This document shows, one piece after another, positions 52,068 through 62,164 of a DNA stretch of 64,000 nt. A program made the translations under genes and the position numbers. Position 1 is the first letter of the stretch. Every line of letters begins with the position of its first letter. The notes beneath the pieces are model-generated. The model was not told where the DNA came from. It made no database searches and saw nothing but the letters and a program-made list of their open reading frames with translations. The stretch is taken from NCBI GenBank assembly GCA_944324075.1, contig CALUUZ010000013.1, positions 24,939 to 88,938 of the forward strand, in the 5' to 3' direction. The stretch is from Candidatus Mailhella excrementigallinarum (GTDB taxonomy: Bacteria > Desulfobacterota > Desulfovibrionia > Desulfovibrionales > Desulfovibrionaceae).

Positions 52068-52613
52068 ATGGCATCTTATTCACCAGGACAGAGAATTGAA
52101 GCCCGCTGTACGCGCTGCCGCGATATAACGGGGCATATCATCGTTGTTGTACTTGACGGTGAAGTCGCCAAGGTAGAATGCTGTGCATGCGGCAGCGTGC
52201 ACAAGTATTATCCGGCAGAAAACAAGGCGCGTCCAGTTAAGGAACGCCCCTTGCGCGTTCAGTCAGGACAGGAGCGCGGAGAGGCCGTGTTGAACCGCAG
52301 CAGTGCGCGAACCCGGGTTGAGCTGGCTGCAGCTTCCGGGGCCGGAACAGGTACCGTTCCCCGGCCTGCGAAGCTCAGCCGTGCGGAACAGCAGAGTGTA
52401 AAGCTGCGTGAGGAACTGGAGCATCAATGGCAGGAAGCGATGGCTCGTAATCCCGGCATGCCGAAACCGTATGCCATGGATGGAGCGTTTGCTCTCGGTT
52501 CACTGGTGGAGCATCCCAGTTTTGGAGTGGGAATGGTGTTGAGTGTGACGCCGCCGGACAGAATCGACGTGTTGTTCCGCGAGGGAATCAAGGCGTTGCG
52601 GTGCCGTTGCTGA
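52068..52613 (+). CDS. zinc-ribbon and Tudor/SH3-like domain protein of unknown function
   Basis: A 181-residue protein. Near the start are two cysteine pairs, CTRC (about 14-17) and CCAC (about 39-42), likely a zinc ribbon with ARCTRCRDITGHIIVVV between. A variable linker rich in Arg and Ala follows. The C-terminal 50 residues read like the Tudor-like end of UvrD/PcrA: LGSLVEHPSFGVGMVLSV, PPDRIDVLFREGIKALRC (V-x-H-x-x-F-G-x-G-x-V pattern). Such a domain binds RNA polymerase or nucleic acid, so a role in transcription or repair is possible, but the protein is unassigned. ATG 52068 has an aagga site. About 299 bases upstream hold nothing else. Confidence 0.72.
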   Translation: MASYSPGQRIEARCTRCRDITGHIIVVVLDGEVAKVECCACGSVHKYYPAENKARPVKERPLRVQSGQERGEAVLNRSSARTRVELAAASGAGTGTVPRPAKLSRAEQQSVKLREELEHQWQEAMARNPGMPKPYAMDGAFALGSLVEHPSFGVGMVLSVTPPDRIDVLFREGIKALRCRC

Positions 52614-52884
52614 AATCTTATCAGCCTTGCGGCATTGACAAAATATGCGGCGGGTGAAATTCTGCTGGATAGTGACTGAAGGAATATCCTTGGAAGTATT
52701 TTCATTTGAAAGTACTGGGGAACGATAGTTTCAGAGTTGGCCTGTCTTGCAGACAGGAAGAATCCGGGGCCTGGAATTGCTGCGGATTGTTTCATTTTAT
52801 TTCTGTTGCTGATTGAAGATCTGCTGATGCGGATTTCAGGGAGGCAGCGGGAATTTCAATGACAACAGGTTCATGGGAGGATGC

Positions 52885-53184
52885 ATGTTCGTAGTGGGCA
52901 ATCTTTTGATGACAGTGGCCAGACTTTTGGAAACCGTCATTAACCTGTATACGATTGTCATTGTCATTTCCGCACTGCTGTCGTGGGTAAATCCCGATCC
53001 GTATAATCCTGTCGTACGTGTGTTGCGTTCTCTGACGGAGCCTCTATATTATCGTATTCGCAAGCGTTTCCCCTTTGTATTCATCAATGGATTTGACTTG
53101 TCACCCTTGATGGTACTCTTGATTCTTCAGCTTTTTAATGGTGTGGTGGTTACGTCTCTCTACCAGTTTGGAAGGGGGTTGTGA
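52885..53184 (+). CDS. YggT-family membrane protein
   Basis: A 99-residue inner-membrane protein with two helices (about 14-36 and 68-92) and the signature VISALLSWVNPDPYNPVVRVLRSLTEPLY (about 29-57), including the W-V-x-P and T-E-P-x segments. YggT proteins are linked to osmotic tolerance and, in some bacteria, to division-site and organelle positioning. Full-length members have two such modules; single-module forms are also common. The ATG at 52885 has ggagg at five bases and is preferred over one four codons earlier. Confidence 0.87.
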   Translation: MFVVGNLLMTVARLLETVINLYTIVIVISALLSWVNPDPYNPVVRVLRSLTEPLYYRIRKRFPFVFINGFDLSPLMVLLILQLFNGVVVTSLYQFGRGL

Positions 53185-53314
53185 TCGCTCATGGAAAGGA
53201 TCGCTGACGACGTACGGAATATTTTCGGGCGTCGCTTTTCAGCGGCAAAACAGGGAAAGGGCCGCGCTGACTTGCGGCTCAAGGTAATAACCCCAACACA
53301 TCGGAGTCTGCCCC

Positions 53315-53539
53315 ATGGAAGCACAAGATCTCGAACTGCTTGAAAAGTATGCCTCCGCCGATCCTGAACTGAAGACCCTGTGGGAAGAGCATATGCTCTA
53401 TGAAAAGCAGCTGGAAAAGCTGGAAGCCAAGCCGTTCAAGACTCCCGCGGAAGAGCAGGAGGTAAAGGCTCTTAAAAAGCAGAAGCTTGACGGCAAGACA
53501 CGCTTGCATGTCATGCTCGACAAATACCGCCATATGTAA
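53315..53539 (+). CDS. DUF465 (YdcH-like) small coiled-coil protein
   Basis: A 74-residue helical protein typical of DUF465/YdcH. The sequence is a highly charged hairpin of two helices, with ELKTLWEEHMLYEKQLEKLE and then VKALKKQKLDGKTRLHVMLD and a final Arg-His-Met. The family is widespread in proteobacteria and has no known function. A strong terminator follows. Confidence 0.88.
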   Translation: MEAQDLELLEKYASADPELKTLWEEHMLYEKQLEKLEAKPFKTPAEEQEVKALKKQKLDGKTRLHVMLDKYRHM

Positions 53540-53548
53540 GCGGTCGAT

Positions 53549-53587
53549 GCCCGCGCGGCGGATTCCCGGCGCGCGGGCTGTTTTTTT
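53549..53587 (+). terminator. terminator after the DUF465 gene
   Basis: Arms gcccgcgc and gcgcgggc with a 14-base loop, followed by seven T. Confidence 0.85.
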
Positions 53588-53593
53588 CGCAAC

Positions 53594-53858
53594 GGCTCTG
53601 TTTATGGCGTGGAGTTGAGGCTGGCCTTGACCGCCAGAGGTGCGGGCGTCAGCGAGCCATGAGGCTGCGCCCCCCCCGCGTCACGCGAAGCGGAGCCTTC
53701 GGGCAGTGAAGCCGCACGAAGGCTCAAGCCAGTTGTAAATGCATGTTGACGTTCGCCCGTGCGGGCACTGGCTGCCTTTGCGGCGCACATGTTGCCGCTC
53801 TGTCCGCGCAGACAGTGTGTCTCCTGGGTAAAGCGTCAACCGGGGGCCTAAATAGAGC
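53594..53858 (+). repeat. repeat family B element
   Basis: It starts GGCTCTGTTTATGGCG and ends, on the other strand, CGCTCTATTTAGGCCC, imperfect inverted repeats. Interior blocks TTGACCGCCAGAGG, GCGGAGCCTTCGGGC, CCGCACGAAGGCTCAAG and CTTTGCGGCGCACATGTTGCCG match other copies. Confidence 0.7.
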
Positions 53859-53863
53859 GTTTG

Positions 53864-53974
53864 CAAAATATCTTCCGGTTTTTCGGAAAAGAGTCTGTCT
53901 CCTGACAGGAGAGGCGGAAGTTTTCCGCAGCGGGGGAAGAGAGTAGGGAACTTTTTTCCCATTAAGATATTTTG
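53864..53974 (+). promoter_or_regulatory. candidate structured leader RNA upstream of ilvB
   Basis: Perfect 11-base arms caaaatatctt (53864-53874) and aagatattttg (53964-53974) could close a domain containing four smaller hairpins in a row: ccg/cgg around GTTTTT, tctcc/ggaga around TGACA, gcggaa/ttccgc, and gggaa/ttccc. The domain ends 66 bases before ilvB. It does not match any riboswitch that I recognise and lacks a terminator, so control would act on translation or RNA stability. It starts directly after a family B element, so it could instead be part of a mobile sequence. Confidence 0.4.
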
Positions 53975-54040
53975 TCAGGGTTTTCCGTGTATTTGTACAT
54001 ATGCGGGAGACTTTTCTTCTTGCCTTGAGGATAGGGTCAC

Positions 54041-55744
54041 ATGAAGATGACAGGAGCGCGCATTCTGCTTGAATGCCTGAAGCGAGAGGGTGTGGATATT
54101 GTTTTCGGCTATCCCGGTGGGGCTGTGCTGGATATTTATCACGACCTTAACCGGGATGAGACTCTTCGGCATATACTGGTGCGGCACGAACAGGGCGCTG
54201 CCCACGCTGCAGACGGGTATGCCCGTGCGTCCGGCAAGGTGGGGGTATGTCTGGTGACATCCGGCCCCGGGGCCACGAATATCGTGACAGGTCTGGCCAC
54301 GGCCTATGCCGACTCCATCCCCGTTGTAGCCATCACCGGGCAGGTACATACTCATCTCATCGGAAACGACGCGTTTCAGGAAGTGGATATCGTGGGCATC
54401 ACGCGTCCCTGCACCAAGCATAATTTCCTGGTCAAGGATCTGAAGCGACTGGCGCTGACCGTGCGCGAGGCGTTTCATCTGGCCCGTTCCGGACGTCCCG
54501 GCCCTGTACTGATTGACTTTCCAAAGGATCTCATGACGCAGAGTACCGAGTTTGTCTGGCCGGAAGAAGTACGCATGCGCTCCTATAATCCAACCTATCG
54601 TCCAAATCTCAATCAACTGCGCCGTGCCGCCGAGCTCATGGCGGTTTCAGAGCGTCCTCTTCTTCTGGCGGGGGGGGGCGTCATCAGTTCCGACGCTTCC
54701 AGAGAACTGCGCGCTCTTGCGCACGACTTTTCCATTCCCGTAACGTCCACTCTGATGGGACTGGGCGCGTTTCCGGGGGACGATCCTCTGTTCCTTGGCA
54801 TGCTGGGCATGCATGGTACATATGCGGCCAACAAGGCGGTAAACAAGGCGGATCTCATCATTGCTGCGGGTGCGCGTTTTGACGACCGCGTTACGGGCAG
54901 GTTGGAAACATTCGCTCCCAAGGCGAAGATTATCCATATCGATATTGATCCTACCTCCATCCGCAAGAATGTGGAAGTCGATGTGCCCGTAGTAGGCGAT
55001 TGCGCCATGTCTCTGGAGGGACTGCACGAAGTGCTCCGTACCCGGGATGCGGAAAATCCGCATGACTGGGAGGCTTCCCATGCGGCGTGGCTGGGACAGT
55101 TGCGGGAGTGGCATGATGCCCGGCCTCTGACATACTCCAGCGACGGGGACAGCCTCAAGCCCCAGCAGGTGGTCGAAGCGGTGCAGCGCATTACCGGCGG
55201 CAAAGCCGTGTACACCACGGAGGTGGGGCAGAATCAGATGTGGGCGGCACAGTTTCTGACCATCACCGAACCGCGTACCTTCATTACTTCCGGAGGGCTC
55301 GGCACCATGGGGTACGGGCTGCCTGCCGCCATCGGCGTGCAGTTCGCTCTTCCCGACAGGCTGGTCATCGACATTGCCGGTGACGGTTCAATTCAGATGA
55401 ATATTCAGGAGCTGATGACGGCGGTATGCAACCGGCTCCCCATCAAGATACTGATCCTCAATAACTCCTATCTGGGCATGGTTCGCCAGTGGCAGGAACT
55501 GTTCTATGAGCACAACTACAGTTTCACCTGCATGGAGGAAGGGCAGCCAGATTTTGTGAAGCTGGCCGAAGCCTATGGAGCGGAAGGATATCGCATTTCC
55601 ACCATCGGGGAACTGGACAGTGTCCTGCCCGTGGCTCTGTCTTCTCCCTCGCCCGCCATTATCGACGTAAGGGTGGCCAAAGAGGAAAATGTGTATCCCA
55701 TGGTTCCTGCAGGAGCCGCTCTGGATGAAATGTTGCTGGTGTAG
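54041..55744 (+). CDS. ilvB: acetolactate synthase large subunit
   Basis: A 567-residue thiamin-diphosphate enzyme, the first step of valine and isoleucine synthesis. The N-terminal ThDP domain starts KMTGARILLECLKREGVDIV and has the catalytic-glutamate segment GGAVLDIYHD ... HEQGAAHAADGYARASG (Glu near residue 49). A central FAD-binding-like domain follows (about 195-330), and the ThDP-binding motif is IAGDGSIQMNIQELMTAV (about 444-461). Length is standard. The start has a tgagga site; ilvN follows after about 90 bases. Confidence 0.96.
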   Translation: MKMTGARILLECLKREGVDIVFGYPGGAVLDIYHDLNRDETLRHILVRHEQGAAHAADGYARASGKVGVCLVTSGPGATNIVTGLATAYADSIPVVAITGQVHTHLIGNDAFQEVDIVGITRPCTKHNFLVKDLKRLALTVREAFHLARSGRPGPVLIDFPKDLMTQSTEFVWPEEVRMRSYNPTYRPNLNQLRRAAELMAVSERPLLLAGGGVISSDASRELRALAHDFSIPVTSTLMGLGAFPGDDPLFLGMLGMHGTYAANKAVNKADLIIAAGARFDDRVTGRLETFAPKAKIIHIDIDPTSIRKNVEVDVPVVGDCAMSLEGLHEVLRTRDAENPHDWEASHAAWLGQLREWHDARPLTYSSDGDSLKPQQVVEAVQRITGGKAVYTTEVGQNQMWAAQFLTITEPRTFITSGGLGTMGYGLPAAIGVQFALPDRLVIDIAGDGSIQMNIQELMTAVCNRLPIKILILNNSYLGMVRQWQELFYEHNYSFTCMEEGQPDFVKLAEAYGAEGYRISTIGELDSVLPVALSSPSPAIIDVRVAKEENVYPMVPAGAALDEMLLV

Positions 55745-55833
55745 CGCCTTCGGGGGCAGACAGCCCGATAGCCGCGGGGTACGTCGCGGTTACGCGCAAT
55801 TTTCGCTTCATGCGGAAATCAAGGAGTTCTTTC

Positions 55834-56322
55834 ATGCGTCAGGTCTTATCGGTTCTGGTGGAAAACGAGCCCGGGGTACTTTCCCGCGTGGCCGGACTTT
55901 TCAGTGGGCGAGGATTCAATATCGAATCTCTTAATGTGGCTCCCACGCTTGATCCGTCCGTTTCGCACATGACCATCGCCACCTATGGGGATGCCCAGAT
56001 TATTGAACAGATCATCAAACAGTTGCGTAAACTGGTAAGTGTCATCAAGGTAGTGGAATTTGCCGACAGCGCGGTGGTGGAGCGTGAAATGGTCGTCTTC
56101 CGCGTCAACGCGGAGGAAAGCAAGCGCAGCGAGATTTTGCGCATTGTGGATATTTTCCGCTGCAAGGTTGTGGATGTGAGTCTCAATGAGTTTACCATAG
56201 AGGCCACAGGTTCCCACGATAAGCTGGAGGCTATTCTTACTCTGCTGACGCGTTTCGGAATCAAGGAAATAGCCCGCACCGGGACTGTAGCCATGCGCCG
56301 TGCGTTGCAGAATGTGGACTAA
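55834..56322 (+). CDS. ilvN: acetolactate synthase regulatory (small) subunit
   Basis: A 162-residue regulatory subunit with an N-terminal ACT domain, MRQVLSVLVENEPGVLSRVAGLF ... GRGFNIESLNVAPT, binding valine for feedback inhibition. A C-terminal ACT-like domain ends in FGIKEIARTG. The ATG at 55834 with aaggag is preferred to a start eight codons earlier. It acts with IlvB. Confidence 0.95.
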   Translation: MRQVLSVLVENEPGVLSRVAGLFSGRGFNIESLNVAPTLDPSVSHMTIATYGDAQIIEQIIKQLRKLVSVIKVVEFADSAVVEREMVVFRVNAEESKRSEILRIVDIFRCKVVDVSLNEFTIEATGSHDKLEAILTLLTRFGIKEIARTGTVAMRRALQNVD

Positions 56323-57710
<1,388 letters not shown>

Positions 57711-57732
57711 TCCTTTCTCCGTCATCCCCGCC

Positions 57733-57767
57733 GGGGCGTTCTGAAGCTGCAATTTTCAGAATGCCCC
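57733..57767 (+). terminator. hairpin downstream of ilvC
   Basis: A 12-base-pair stem (ggggcgttctga with tcagaatgcccc, one G-U) and an 11-base loop, 23 bases past the ilvC stop. No T run follows, so it may protect the mRNA end rather than terminate. Confidence 0.45.
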
Positions 57768-58089
57768 GGGACGGCCGGGTAGGTAATGTCCTGAAGTATT
57801 TTACCCTGAACATGTTCTTGGTGGTGAGGCAGCAATCATCTTCTCCGCTCTCCGCATCCACGGATTCCGTGTTGACGGCAGATGATACCGCGTTGCCTTT
57901 TATTCGGTGCCGCGTGAAATTTTCGGGCGAGATGCAGGGAACTGGCAGGTATTTTCAACAGCAGAACGGTTCAGTACTCCGAACCATGTCACGTTGCGGA
58001 GTATCAAGAGCAAACAGCATTCAGCATGGGAATGCTCCGATTTTCATCTATCCGCAGATGCCGGCCTTGTCCGGTTCAGGAATACATGT
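57768..58089 (+). other. lysA upstream region
   Basis: About 320 bases between the ilvC hairpin and lysA. I looked for an L-box (lysine riboswitch) and found no match to its conserved elements. A fragment CTGGCAGGTATTTTCAACAGCAGAACGGTTC near 57945 resembles the right end of repeat family A but is degraded. Nothing else was seen. Confidence 0.3.
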
Positions 58090-59367
58090 ATGCCCAATAT
58101 CCGTTCCTCATATACCGACAGGGTGAATTTTTTCGGGGGGGAAAATCCGCTTGAACTTGCGGCCCGTTTCGGGACGCCCCTGTATGTGTATAACGAACAC
58201 ATTCTTCGCCGTCGGTGCCGCGAGCTTGCAGGGCTTTCCGCGCATCCAGGTTTTCACGTGAATTACTCGGCCAAGGCGAATACCAATCCAGTGCTTCTTT
58301 CCATCATTCGTGAAGAAGGCTGTGTAGTGGATGCCATGTCGCCTGGGGAGATTTTTCTTAATCTGCATGCAGGCTTCACTCCCGACCAGATTCTGTATGT
58401 CTGCAACAACGTGGATGCTGACGAACTGAAGAACGCCGCGGACAGGGGACTTCTTGTCAGCGTGGACTCTCTCTCCCAACTGGAGCTTTACGGGCGCGTC
58501 AATCCCGGCGGCAGGGTGATGATCCGTTTTAATCCGGGAATCGGCGCGGGACACAGCGCCAAGGTGATCACTGGAGGAAAGGAGACCAAATTCGGGGTTG
58601 AGCCTGCACGGATGGATGAGGCTCTTGCCGTTGTGGCCAGACATGGCTTGCGTCTGGTCGGCATCAATCAGCATATTGGTTCCCTGTTCATGGATGGCGA
58701 GAGCTATGTCGCCGCTATGGATGTGCTGCTCGCTCTGGCCGCACGGCTGAAGGAAAAGGGAGTAAGGCTGGAACTCATTGATTTCGGCGGGGGGTTCGGT
58801 ATTCCTTACCATAAATATGATGGTGAAAAGCGGCTGGATATGGCCGGACTCGGCATGCTGTTGCATCGCCGTATTTCTGACTGGAGCGCCGAATATGGTT
58901 ATGCCGGACGTTTCTATATTGAGCCGGGGCGATATGTTGTGGCGGAATGCGGCCTTGTGCTCGGGCGCGTGAATGCGGTCAAGAACAATGGCTCCAATAT
59001 ATACGCCGGAACGGATATCGGTTTTAACGTGCTGGCTCGTCCCATGCTGTATGACGCCTTTCATGACATGGAAATATACCGTGAAGGAGGCGTTCCCGAC
59101 GAAGAACTCGTGGAACAGACCGTGGTCGGCAACATTTGCGAATCCGGTGACATTCTGGCCAAAAAGAGGCTCCTGCCGCGTTTGCGGGAAGGGGATATTC
59201 TGGCCGCTCTCGATGCCGGAGCCTATGGGTATGTCATGGCTTCCACCTACAACAGCCGTCTGCGCCCTGCCGAGGTACTCATCGGTGAAGACGGCGCGGC
59301 CCGGCTCATTCGCCGTCGCGAAACCCTGGAAGATCTTGCGTCCACATTGCTATGCTCTTTGAATTGA
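58090..59367 (+). CDS. lysA: diaminopimelate decarboxylase
   Basis: A 425-residue PLP-dependent fold III decarboxylase, the last step of lysine synthesis. The PLP lysine is in NYSAKANTNP (Lys62); other active-site parts are GINQHIGSLF (His about 200), the glycine-rich FGGGFGIPY (about 236-244), EPGRYVV (about 277-283), CESGD (Cys about 350, in the substrate site) and YGYVMASTYNSR (about 379-390). The ATG at 58090 with cagga precedes the conserved start; the upstream frame of 61 codons is not conserved. The stop overlaps the beginning of the MATE gene by about 16 bases. Confidence 0.93.
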   Translation: MPNIRSSYTDRVNFFGGENPLELAARFGTPLYVYNEHILRRRCRELAGLSAHPGFHVNYSAKANTNPVLLSIIREEGCVVDAMSPGEIFLNLHAGFTPDQILYVCNNVDADELKNAADRGLLVSVDSLSQLELYGRVNPGGRVMIRFNPGIGAGHSAKVITGGKETKFGVEPARMDEALAVVARHGLRLVGINQHIGSLFMDGESYVAAMDVLLALAARLKEKGVRLELIDFGGGFGIPYHKYDGEKRLDMAGLGMLLHRRISDWSAEYGYAGRFYIEPGRYVVAECGLVLGRVNAVKNNGSNIYAGTDIGFNVLARPMLYDAFHDMEIYREGGVPDEELVEQTVVGNICESGDILAKKRLLPRLREGDILAALDAGAYGYVMASTYNSRLRPAEVLIGEDGAARLIRRRETLEDLASTLLCSLN

Positions 59368-60737
59368 GGCGTTTTCTGCGAACCCTCCCGCTCGGCGTCA
59401 TATGGGGGCTTGTCTGGCCTCAGACGGCGACGATGTTGTGTACCATGATTATCGGCCTGACCGATATATGGGTGGCGGGGCGTATTGATTCCGGCACACA
59501 GGCGGCAATCGGTTTTTCCACGCAGATTCAGGCGTTTCTCATGGTGCTTGGGATGTCGCTGGGGGCTGGGGCCATGGCTGCGGTAAGTCAGTCCATGGGA
59601 GCGGGAAGGCGTGACCGTGTTCGCCGCTATACGGGGCTTGTCATGGCACTTGCCGTGCTGTTCGGCCTGTTGCTCAGTTTTTTTATGTATATGGGCGGAG
59701 ATACGGTGCTGGGCATGATCCATGTGCCTGCCGGTCTTGAAGATATCACCCGCTTTTTCTATCATATGCTGCTGCTCGGTCTGCCCGCGCAGTACATAAT
59801 GAATGTCGGATCCGTGCTGTTCAGGGCCAGCCGCAATGTTCTGATGCCTCTGATTGCGGTAACCGCCGCATGTCTGATCAATGTGTTCGGCGATCTCGGT
59901 TTCGGGCTGGGAATGTGGGGACTGCCCGCTTTCGGCGCATCGGGCATCGCATGGTCAACCTTTGCTGCCGTCTGCGTGGGGGCGGCGCTGCTGTTGTTTC
60001 TCTTGCGCCATGCCGGGCTGACGCTGCCGCGTGTTCTGCCTTCTGCCGCCTGGATGTGCCGGGCTGCCCCCTATTTGCTCAAGGTTTCCCTGCCTGCCTT
60101 GTTGACGCAGTTTCTCTGGCAGGGAGGGTATCTTTCCCTGTTTGTCATAATGGCGGCTCTGCCGGATAGTGTGGATGAACTGGCTGGCATGACCGCCGGC
60201 ATCCGGGTGGAGTCCATGTTGTTCATGCCTGCCGTGGCGTTTAATATGACCGCCGCCATCATGGTGGGAAATCTTCTCGGTGCCGGCAAGGTGGCCGAGG
60301 CACGGCGCACCGGACTGGCAATCACCGTATTGGGCGCGCTGTGCATGAGCATGGCTGGCGCGTGCATGTGGTTCTTCATGGAAGCTCTCGCCCGTTTTTT
60401 TTCTCCGGATCAGGCTGTACAGGAACAGATTGTGTCGTATCTTTTCTACAACATCCTTTCCACCCCGTTTACCGTGGGCAGCATGATCTTCAACGGTGTC
60501 ATGACCGGAGCTGGCGCCACGCTGTACACGCTGGTGGTGAACACGTCCTGCATCTGGCTGGTGCGTCTGCCCCTGGCCTGGCTGCTGGCGCATATCGTGT
60601 GGGGGGGATCGCGCGGAGTCTACACCGCGATGCTGATTTCCATGATAGTCCAGGCATCGGCCATGCTCTGGGTCTTTTTCCGCAAGGATTGGCCGGGATA
60701 CGCCATGCGTCGTTCCGGCGTTCCGGCAACCCGTTAA
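59352..60737 (+). CDS. MATE-family multidrug/Na+ antiporter
   Basis: A 461-residue exporter with about 12 predicted membrane helices in two homologous halves. Recognisable are GLVWPQTATMLCTMIIGLTDIWVAGRI at the N-terminus and AAIMVGNLLGAGKVAEARRTG (about 300-320), the second repeat's start, plus GAGAMAAVSQSMGAGRRDRVRR in the first. Substrates are unknown. It overlaps the lysA 3' end, so it is probably translated by coupling, which is an unusual pairing. Confidence 0.9.
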   Translation: MLFELRRFLRTLPLGVIWGLVWPQTATMLCTMIIGLTDIWVAGRIDSGTQAAIGFSTQIQAFLMVLGMSLGAGAMAAVSQSMGAGRRDRVRRYTGLVMALAVLFGLLLSFFMYMGGDTVLGMIHVPAGLEDITRFFYHMLLLGLPAQYIMNVGSVLFRASRNVLMPLIAVTAACLINVFGDLGFGLGMWGLPAFGASGIAWSTFAAVCVGAALLLFLLRHAGLTLPRVLPSAAWMCRAAPYLLKVSLPALLTQFLWQGGYLSLFVIMAALPDSVDELAGMTAGIRVESMLFMPAVAFNMTAAIMVGNLLGAGKVAEARRTGLAITVLGALCMSMAGACMWFFMEALARFFSPDQAVQEQIVSYLFYNILSTPFTVGSMIFNGVMTGAGATLYTLVVNTSCIWLVRLPLAWLLAHIVWGGSRGVYTAMLISMIVQASAMLWVFFRKDWPGYAMRRSGVPATR

Positions 60738-60774
60738 CGAATTTTTCATTGAATCTTTCCGCGAGCATTCTGCT

Positions 60775-60880
60775 ATCGGAAGCATCTGCCGGTCAGAACC
60801 GAATGTTCCGGCCCGCAGTTTTCACGCGCGGTCGGAGTCGCGTTCCTTCGACTCCGGGAACATTTTGAAGCCCAAAGGTT
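60775..60880 (-). repeat. degenerate copy of repeat family A
   Basis: In reverse orientation it carries GAAGCATCTGCCGGTCAGAAC, CCGGCCCGCAGTTTTCACGCG and a final GGGAACATTTTGAAGC; other internal blocks are eroded. No TA-flanked ends remain. Confidence 0.45.
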
Positions 60881-60937
60881 CTGATGCCATACCGGCGGTT
60901 CTGCTGACCTGCCCCTTACTCTTTTCTGGAGGAGAAT

Positions 60938-61837
60938 TTGAATACTGACTTTGTTCCCGTCACACTCGATTTGTATGATGACTATATGGCTTTTTTTCAT
61001 GCTGCGCCGCGCCGTTCCGCTGACTACACTTTCACAAATCTGTGGGGCTGGGCTGAATATTACGGCCTGAGCCTGAGCTTTCGCGATGACCTGTGCTGGG
61101 TGCGCCAGAATCGTCCCTTTCCCCGCATATGGGCCCCGGTGGGAGACTGGGGAAAAGCTGACTGGGAAAGTCATCCGGAACTGCGTGAAGGCGTGACTCT
61201 GTACCGGGTTCCCGATGAGATGGCAGAAGTGCTTCGGGAACATCTGGGAGAAGAGCGGGTTGCTGCCGAACCATCCAGGGAGCAGTGGGAGTATCTGTAC
61301 AGCCGGGAGGAACTGGCAGCCCTGAGCGGAAACAAATTCCACAAGAAAAAGAATCTGGTGAATCAGTATCGCAAGCTCTACGGAATCGACTATCGTACTC
61401 TTGACGTCAGAGAACATCCCGCCGGCCTTGAAGATGTCCTGCAGCTGCAGGAGGAATGGTGCCGCTGGCGTGACTGCGGCAGCAGCCCCTCCCTACAGGC
61501 GGAAAGTGATGTCATTTTTCGCGTGGTAGGCAACTGGGCGCGGCTGCCGGGGCTGATGGGCGGCTCTCTGTATGTGGAGAACCGTATGGTGGCCTTTACT
61601 ATTGGCGAACCTCTCGACGAAACAAGTCTGGTACTGCATTTCGAGAAGGTGCAGCCAGATTACAAGGGTGTGTATCAGGCCATAAACAACGCCTTCGCGC
61701 GGCACGCGCCAGAACAGTTCATGGTTCTCAACCGCGAGCAGGATATGGGTGAAGAGGGATTGCGCCAGGCCAAGGAAACATATAATCCCACAGGATTTCT
61801 GCAAAAGAGTACGGTAAAGGTGCGCGCGGCGGTATAG
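60938..61837 (+). CDS. DUF2156 (phosphatidylglycerol lysyltransferase C-terminal-like) protein
   Basis: A 299-residue protein of the DUF2156 family, two tandem GNAT-like folds related to the catalytic part of MprF. It begins VTLDLYDDYMAFFHAAPRRSADYTFTNLWGW, has the central GNKFHKKKNLVNQYRKLYG (about 128-146), and ends with GVYQAINNAFARHAP and NREQDMGEEGLRQAKETYNPTG. Membrane helices of full MprF are absent, so it is a soluble form of unknown substrate. Translation appears to start at TTG (60938) preceded by a strong ggagga, with no better ATG nearby. It stands between two family A copies. Confidence 0.85.
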   Translation: MNTDFVPVTLDLYDDYMAFFHAAPRRSADYTFTNLWGWAEYYGLSLSFRDDLCWVRQNRPFPRIWAPVGDWGKADWESHPELREGVTLYRVPDEMAEVLREHLGEERVAAEPSREQWEYLYSREELAALSGNKFHKKKNLVNQYRKLYGIDYRTLDVREHPAGLEDVLQLQEEWCRWRDCGSSPSLQAESDVIFRVVGNWARLPGLMGGSLYVENRMVAFTIGEPLDETSLVLHFEKVQPDYKGVYQAINNAFARHAPEQFMVLNREQDMGEEGLRQAKETYNPTGFLQKSTVKVRAAV

Positions 61838-61988
61838 AGTTCTGCATTGTCGGCATGTTCCCGGGATTGGGGTGATGCGTCGCAAGTGAATTGTCGCTGT
61901 TCCGGGCGATGAAGCGGCGGCTTCCTGATATGCGATGGGGGGGGAGCGGAAAGAAGTCTTGCCTCCCTGACCTTCGGGAACAGTTCTA

Positions 61989-62164
61989 GAACGTTTTGCG
62001 ATTGAAATATCTGCCGGCCCGGACCTATGTTCTGGCCCGCAGGTTTCACGCCGCCGGAGCTATACGCCGCAAGTGAATTGCGGCGACGCCGGAGAAGAGG
62101 GGGCGTCGCGGCTTCAGTCTCGCCTCGCTCGACTGAAGTAGAGCATTTCATAAGCAAAATACTC
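61989..62164 (-). repeat. repeat family A element, reverse orientation (176 bp)
   Basis: TA on both sides (61987-61988 and 62165-62166). On the plus strand it opens GAACGTTTTGCGATTG and AAATATCTGCCGGCCCGG, has ACGCCGCAAGTGAATTGCGGCG and a CTTCAGTC...GACTGAAG stem, and closes with the hairpin GAGCATTTC-ATAAG-CAAAATACTC. That last end forms the TAG stop codon of the downstream minus-strand AsmA-like gene. Confidence 0.82.

Noticed and set aside
57768..58089. Lysine riboswitch upstream of lysA
   Set aside because: None of the conserved L-box elements could be found, and the hairpin near ilvC is on the wrong side and lacks a switch partner.
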